The position numbers and the translations under genes are program-made. Below the pieces are notes generated by a model. It was given only the letters and a program-made list of their open reading frames with translations. It was not told where the DNA came from and searched no databases. A stretch of DNA of 64,000 nt, from contig CAYNDV010000001.1 of assembly GCA_964396055.1 (NCBI GenBank), positions 1 to 64,000 of the forward strand, read 5' to 3'. Shown piece by piece: positions 60,452 to 64,000 of the stretch. This DNA is from CAYJPV01 sp964396055. GTDB lineage: Bacteria > Acidobacteriota > Vicinamibacteria > Vicinamibacterales > JAKQTR01. Each line of letters opens with the position of its first letter. The first letter of the stretch is position 1.

Positions 60452-61666
60452 CTACGCGCGCGGCGCCCGGCCGGCCATGAGGTGGGCCGCGCGAACGAGA
60501 ATGGCATCCGCCAGGGCCGCCTTCGATTGCAGGGGCAGCACTTCTTCTCCGTCGGCGGCGACCAGGGTTGCGGCGTTGGTATCGACGTCGAAGCCGGCGT
60601 CGGTCCTCGACACGTCGTTCGCCACGACGAGGTCCACCATCTTCGATGTCAGCTTTCCCCGCGCGCGATCGATGACGTTGTCCGTCTCGGCCGAAAAGCC
60701 GACGAGCACGGGCCAGCCGGCGCCGCCCGCCGCGCGGCGCGCGCCCAGAGTGGCGAGGATGTCCGTCGTCGGTTCGAGGTCGAGCGTGATGCGGCCGGCC
60801 TGCTTGCGGACTTTCTGCGCGGCGGTCGTCACCGGCTGGTAGTCCGCCACCGCCGCCGCCATCACCACGAGATCGGCCCCGGCGGCGTGCTCAAAGATGG
60901 CGGCGGCCATCTCGGAGGCGCGGCGCACCCGCACGACGGTCACGCCGGCGGGATCGAGGAGCCGCGACGGCCCGCTGACGAGCGTGACCGACGCGCCCCG
61001 GCTGGCGGCGGCTGCGGCAATCGCGTAGCCCATCTTCCCGCTCGACCGGTTGCCGAGGAACCGGACCGGGTCGAGGTCCTCGTAGGTCGGCCCGGCACTC
61101 ACCACGACGCGCCGGCCCGCCCACGAGGTGTCACCGCGAACCAGCCGGTCCGCGGCCGCCACGATCGCGTCGGGTTCGGCCAGCCGCCCCTTGCCCACCC
61201 AGCCGCAGGCCAGATACCCCGCTCCCGGCTCGACGAACCGGACGCCGCGCGCGCCGAGCGTGGCCAGGTTCGCCTGCACGGCCGGGTGCTCCAGCATGTG
61301 CGAGTTCATCGCCGGGGCCACCAGGACCGGCGCCTTCGTCGCGAGGTAGAGCGCCGACAGGAAGTCGTCGGCGATGCCGTGCGCGAACTTGCCGAGGATG
61401 TTCGCCGTGGCCGGTGCGACGAGCAGCAGGGCGATATCCGACGCGATGGCAATGTGTTCGATGTCGGCGTTCGCGCCGGCGGTCCACTGCGACGTGACGA
61501 CCCGGCGCCGCGTGATCGCCTCAAAGGTTACGGGGCCCACGAACCGCCGGGCGTTCCGGGTCATGACGGCGACGACGTCGTGGCCGGCCTTCTGCAGGCC
61601 GCGAGCCACTTCGACCGCCTTGTAGGCGCCGATGCCGCCGGTCACGCCGAGCGCAATGAGTGCCAT
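60452..61666 (-). CDS. coaBC: Bifunctional phosphopantothenoylcysteine decarboxylase/synthase CoaBC
   Basis: Two successive steps of coenzyme A synthesis. CoaC part: GVTGGIGAYKAVEVARGL, HIAIASDIALLLVAPATANILGKFAHGIADDFLSAL, PAMNSHM (substrate) and ACGWVGKGRLAEP. CoaB part starts near residue 200 (VVVSAGPTYEDLDPVRFLGNRSSGKMGYAIA) and ends with ...KAALADAILVRAAHLMAGR. The 404-aa length is standard. 22 bases separate it from gmk, with no rpoZ between. Confidence 0.96.
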   Translation of the reverse strand: MALIALGVTGGIGAYKAVEVARGLQKAGHDVVAVMTRNARRFVGPVTFEAITRRRVVTSQWTAGANADIEHIAIASDIALLLVAPATANILGKFAHGIADDFLSALYLATKAPVLVAPAMNSHMLEHPAVQANLATLGARGVRFVEPGAGYLACGWVGKGRLAEPDAIVAAADRLVRGDTSWAGRRVVVSAGPTYEDLDPVRFLGNRSSGKMGYAIAAAAASRGASVTLVSGPSRLLDPAGVTVVRVRRASEMAAAIFEHAAGADLVVMAAAVADYQPVTTAAQKVRKQAGRITLDLEPTTDILATLGARRAAGGAGWPVLVGFSAETDNVIDRARGKLTSKMVDLVVANDVSRTDAGFDVDTNAATLVAADGEEVLPLQSKAALADAILVRAAHLMAGRAPRA

Positions 61667-61688
61667 GTCGGTGCTCCCGCCCCGTCCG

Positions 61689-62330
61689 TCACGGTCCGGC
61701 CGGCGGCTCGAAGGTGGCGGCGATCGACGCCGCGCGCGCGGCGCGCGCCGACAGGCGCGCCCGTGAGGCGAGGATGATGGCCCGCAGTTCCGCCACCGCG
61801 CGGTCCAGTTCGTCGTTCACGACCACGAAATCGTACTCCGGATACGCGCGCATCTCGTCGCGGGCGACCGTCAACCGGCGGGCGATGGCGTCGTCGGGAT
61901 CCTGGCCGCGTCCCCGGAGCCGGGCCTCGAGCGCTGCGGCCGACGGCGGCAGCAGGAACACGGTCACCACCGGCACGCCCCGGCGCCGCACCAGGCGTGC
62001 GCCCTGCACGTCGATGACGAGCACCACGTCGAGGCCCGCCGCCAGCAGGCGTTCGGTCTCCACGACGCCGGTGCCGTAGAGGTGGCCGAAGACGTCCGCC
62101 CACTCGAGGAACTGATCGCCGGCGATCATGGTCTCGAATCGCGCCCGGGAGACGAAATGATAGGCGCTCCCGTCGAGTTCCCCCGGGCGCGCGGCACGGC
62201 TCGTGAACGACCGCGATCGCACGAGGCCCTCGGTCTGCCGGATGACCTCTTCCACGACCGTCGTCTTGCCCGCGCCCGACGGCGCGGACACGATGAACAG
62301 GCAGCCGCGCGGACGGTCCTCACTCGACAT
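61689..62330 (-). CDS. gmk: Guanylate kinase
   Basis: GMP to GDP with ATP. The 213-aa protein has P-loop SAPSGAGKTTVVEEV, GMP-binding SRSFTSRAARPGELDGSAYHFVSRARFE (R, S, Y contacts), and the lid FLEWADVFGHLYGT. The C-terminus is a little longer than E. coli Gmk and Arg/Ala-rich. It overlaps the yicC end by 11 bases. Confidence 0.96.
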   Translation of the reverse strand: MSSEDRPRGCLFIVSAPSGAGKTTVVEEVIRQTEGLVRSRSFTSRAARPGELDGSAYHFVSRARFETMIAGDQFLEWADVFGHLYGTGVVETERLLAAGLDVVLVIDVQGARLVRRRGVPVVTVFLLPPSAAALEARLRGRGQDPDDAIARRLTVARDEMRAYPEYDFVVVNDELDRAVAELRAIILASRARLSARAARAASIAATFEPPAGP

Positions 62331-63213
62331 TCTGCACCTGCTCGCGCATCTTCTCGAGTTCCGCCTTGGCTGACACGATCAGCTCCGTGACGCCGGTGCC
62401 GTCGGCCTTCGATCCCATCGTGTTGATCTCCCGGTTCATCTCCTGCAGCAGGAAGTCCAGCTTGCGCCCGCACGGCTCGGCGCTGTCGCTGAGCGACGCC
62501 CACTGCGCGGCGTGGGCCCGGAACCGCACCACTTCCTCGCTGATGTCGGATCGCGCCGCGAAACGGACGATCTCCTGGGAGAGGGCCCCGCGGTCCACGG
62601 CCAGGTCGGCGGTGAGTTCGTCGAGGCGCGCGGCGAGGCGCGCCTTCAGCGCCCCTTCGCCCGCCAGCGCCGCCGCCGCGATGCGCTCGACCATCCCGCT
62701 GACGGCCGCGAGGCGGCCGTCGAGGTCCGCGCGCAGCAGGGCGCCCTCGTGCGTGCGCATCCCGTCGAGGTCGACCAGCGCCGCCTCGACGGCCAGTTCG
62801 ACCGCGTCTTCGACCAGGCGCTGGCCGTCCCCGTCCAGATCCACCGGGGCCTCCCGGATGCTGAACGCCTGCGGGAAGCGGAGCAGGTCGCCCGGGGTCA
62901 GCCGCCCGTCGACGAACCCGTCAGCACGAGCCCGCTCGACGGCCGCGCCCACGGCGGCGGCCAGCGCCCGGTTCAACTCCACCGACACGGCCGGTTCCTG
63001 CCGCAGGGACACCGACACCGCGACTTCGACCCGGCCGCGCGCCACGTGCTGCTGCACGAGTGCCCGCAGCCGCGGCTCCCGGCTGGTGGCCAGGGCGGGC
63101 ACGCGCAGCTGCAGATCGAGGTAGCGGTGGTTCACGGATCGGACGGTGACGCCGATCGTGGCGCGATCGTCCTCGCGGGTCTTGGCGGCAAAGCCGGTCA
63201 TGCTCTTGATCAT
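62320..63213 (-). CDS. yicC: YicC-family endoribonuclease
   Basis: The 297-aa protein opens MIKSMTGFAA (the family's S-M-T-G-F) and has RSVNHRYLDLQLRVP, LTPGDLLRFPQAF, and the C-terminal LDFLLQEMNREINTMGSKADGTGVTELIVSAKAELEKMREQVQNVE, where DF-L-QEM-RE-NT-SK is the conserved signature. E. coli YicC is an RNase affecting sRNA (RyhB) levels. It is 27 bases downstream of the ABC exporter gene. Confidence 0.95.
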   Translation of the reverse strand: MIKSMTGFAAKTREDDRATIGVTVRSVNHRYLDLQLRVPALATSREPRLRALVQQHVARGRVEVAVSVSLRQEPAVSVELNRALAAAVGAAVERARADGFVDGRLTPGDLLRFPQAFSIREAPVDLDGDGQRLVEDAVELAVEAALVDLDGMRTHEGALLRADLDGRLAAVSGMVERIAAAALAGEGALKARLAARLDELTADLAVDRGALSQEIVRFAARSDISEEVVRFRAHAAQWASLSDSAEPCGRKLDFLLQEMNREINTMGSKADGTGVTELIVSAKAELEKMREQVQNVE

Positions 63214-63240
63214 GCGTGCGGGCCTCTCCTGCGGCCCGGT

Positions 63241-64000
63241 CTATCCCTGGCCTGGACGGGTCCTGCGGCGATCCTCAGCGAACTGCACGGCGTGCAGCGC
63301 CGCGTAGACCCCCCCGGGTTTCGCGATCAGGTCCTCGTGGCGGCCGGTTTCCGCCACCCGTCCGCCGTCGAGGACGACGATCAGGTCGGCGCGCTGCACC
63401 GTCGACAGGCGGTGCGCGATCACGATGGACGTCCGTCCGCGCATGAGGTTCGCCAGGGCGTCCTGCACCAGGGCCTCGGACTCGGGGTCCAGCGAGGACG
63501 TGGCTTCGTCGAGGATCAGGATGGGCGGGTCCTTGATGAGCGCGCGGGCGATCGCCAGGCGCTGCCGCTGGCCGCCGGACAGGCGCTGCCCGCGCTCGCC
63601 AATCACCGTGCGGTACCCGCGCGGCATGCCGACGATGAACTCGTGGGCGCGGGCGGAGCGCGCGGCCGCTTCGATCTCGGCCTCGGTCGCGCCCGGCTTC
63701 CCGTAGGCGATGTTCGCCGCCACGGTGTCGTCGAACAGCACCGTCTCCTGGGTCACCATGCCGATCTGGCCGCGCAGTGAGGCCAGCGCCACCTGGCGGA
63801 TATCCACGCCGTCGATGGTGATGCACCCGTCGGTGACGTCGTAGAAGCGCGGGATGAGATTGGCCAGGCTCGTCTTGCCCGCGCCGCTGCGGCCGACGAC
63901 GGCCACCGTCTGGCCGGCCCGGGCCTCGAAGGAGACGCCGTTGAGCGCGCGTTTGCCTTCCGCGTCCTCGTAGCCGAAGAGCACCCGGTCGAACGTCAGG
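63241..64000 (-). CDS. ABC exporter with fused ATPase (MsbA-like), 5' end outside the window
   Basis: Only the C-terminal nucleotide-binding part is seen. It shows LTFDRVLFGYEDAEG upstream of Walker A VGRSGAGKTSLANL, Q-loop IGMVTQETVLFDDTVAANI, signature RLSGGQRQRLAIARALI, Walker B ILILDEATSSLD and switch His AHRLST. The YED..GKRALNGVSFEARAGQTVAVVG pattern matches MsbA-like lipid A/phospholipid exporters. The frame remains open to position 64000, so the transmembrane half is cut off. It heads the unit ending in priA. Confidence 0.92.
   Translation of the reverse strand, partial: LTFDRVLFGYEDAEGKRALNGVSFEARAGQTVAVVGRSGAGKTSLANLIPRFYDVTDGCITIDGVDIRQVALASLRGQIGMVTQETVLFDDTVAANIAYGKPGATEAEIEAAARSARAHEFIVGMPRGYRTVIGERGQRLSGGQRQRLAIARALIKDPPILILDEATSSLDPESEALVQDALANLMRGRTSIVIAHRLSTVQRADLIVVLDGGRVAETGRHEDLIAKPGGVYAALHAVQFAEDRRRTRPGQG

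Overview
The window is GC-rich (close to 70% by eye), densely coded, uses many GTG starts, and is almost entirely chromosomal housekeeping DNA. Full system I cytochrome c maturation genes, a sigma-54 response regulator, an outer-membrane beta-barrel protein, an MsbA-type exporter and several lipoproteins indicate a Gram-negative (diderm) bacterium. The gene content and two repeat families recall Acidobacteriota of the Vicinamibacteria type; this is inference from memory, not a search. One run of exactly 100 Ns (44174-44273) shows that the window is part of a scaffolded draft assembly.

Layout. 1-313: 3' truncated RNase P RNA gene (minus). 380-13583: a long run of minus-strand genes: sigma-54 response regulator, HtrA protease, DNA ligase LigA, polyprenyl diphosphate synthase, TatD, a free-standing MetRS C-terminal tRNA-binding protein, LarC, RadC, a sirtuin, a dicarboxylate transporter, a DapF-like protein lacking both catalytic cysteines, and a methyltransferase. 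13652-15289: a GlpD-like FAD dehydrogenase (plus). 15286-24409: a tightly coupled minus-strand operon for surface glycan synthesis (three GT-B glycosyltransferases, a membrane GT, a hexapeptide acyltransferase, a nucleotide-sugar epimerase, a methyltransferase) that runs on into two tRNA genes, ttcA and dtd. 24589-30062: a flippase-like membrane protein, a lipoprotein, a GT2 enzyme, a YqaA/DedA protein and a second membrane GT.

30069-34845: a beta-barrel protein, inositol monophosphatase, RsbW-like kinase, aroA-aroK and a phosphoesterase. 34853-41773: a cytochrome c maturation operon in the order E-F-X-Y-A-B-C-D-Z, where X (zinc ribbon), Y (carboxypeptidase-regulatory-like) and Z (55 residues) are unassigned and CcmE carries Cys where classical CcmE has the haem-binding His. 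41833-45818: Maf, DUF721, 3-hydroxyacyl-CoA dehydrogenase, a membrane hydrolase broken by the assembly gap, recA and tRNA-Phe. 45875-53572: alpha/beta hydrolase, RRM protein, parvulin lipoprotein, M28 peptidase, PLP enzyme, ferredoxin, EamA transporter, GreB and tRNA-Pro. 53579-57007: MerR-type regulator, Der, HU and a site-2 protease. 57154-64000: priA, udg, coaBC, gmk, yicC and the 3' part of an ABC exporter.

No gene-free stretch exceeds 300 bases. Most spacing is a few bases, and four-base ATGA/GTGA stop-start overlaps are frequent, so translational coupling is the rule. Several GTG/ATG starts lie only 6-8 bases after a good -10 box, which suggests leaderless mRNAs. No CRISPR array, phage, transposase or defence system was seen. 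The points most worth following are the unusual ccm locus, the DapF-like protein, the stand-alone MetRS domain and the gap flanked by copies of one palindromic repeat.
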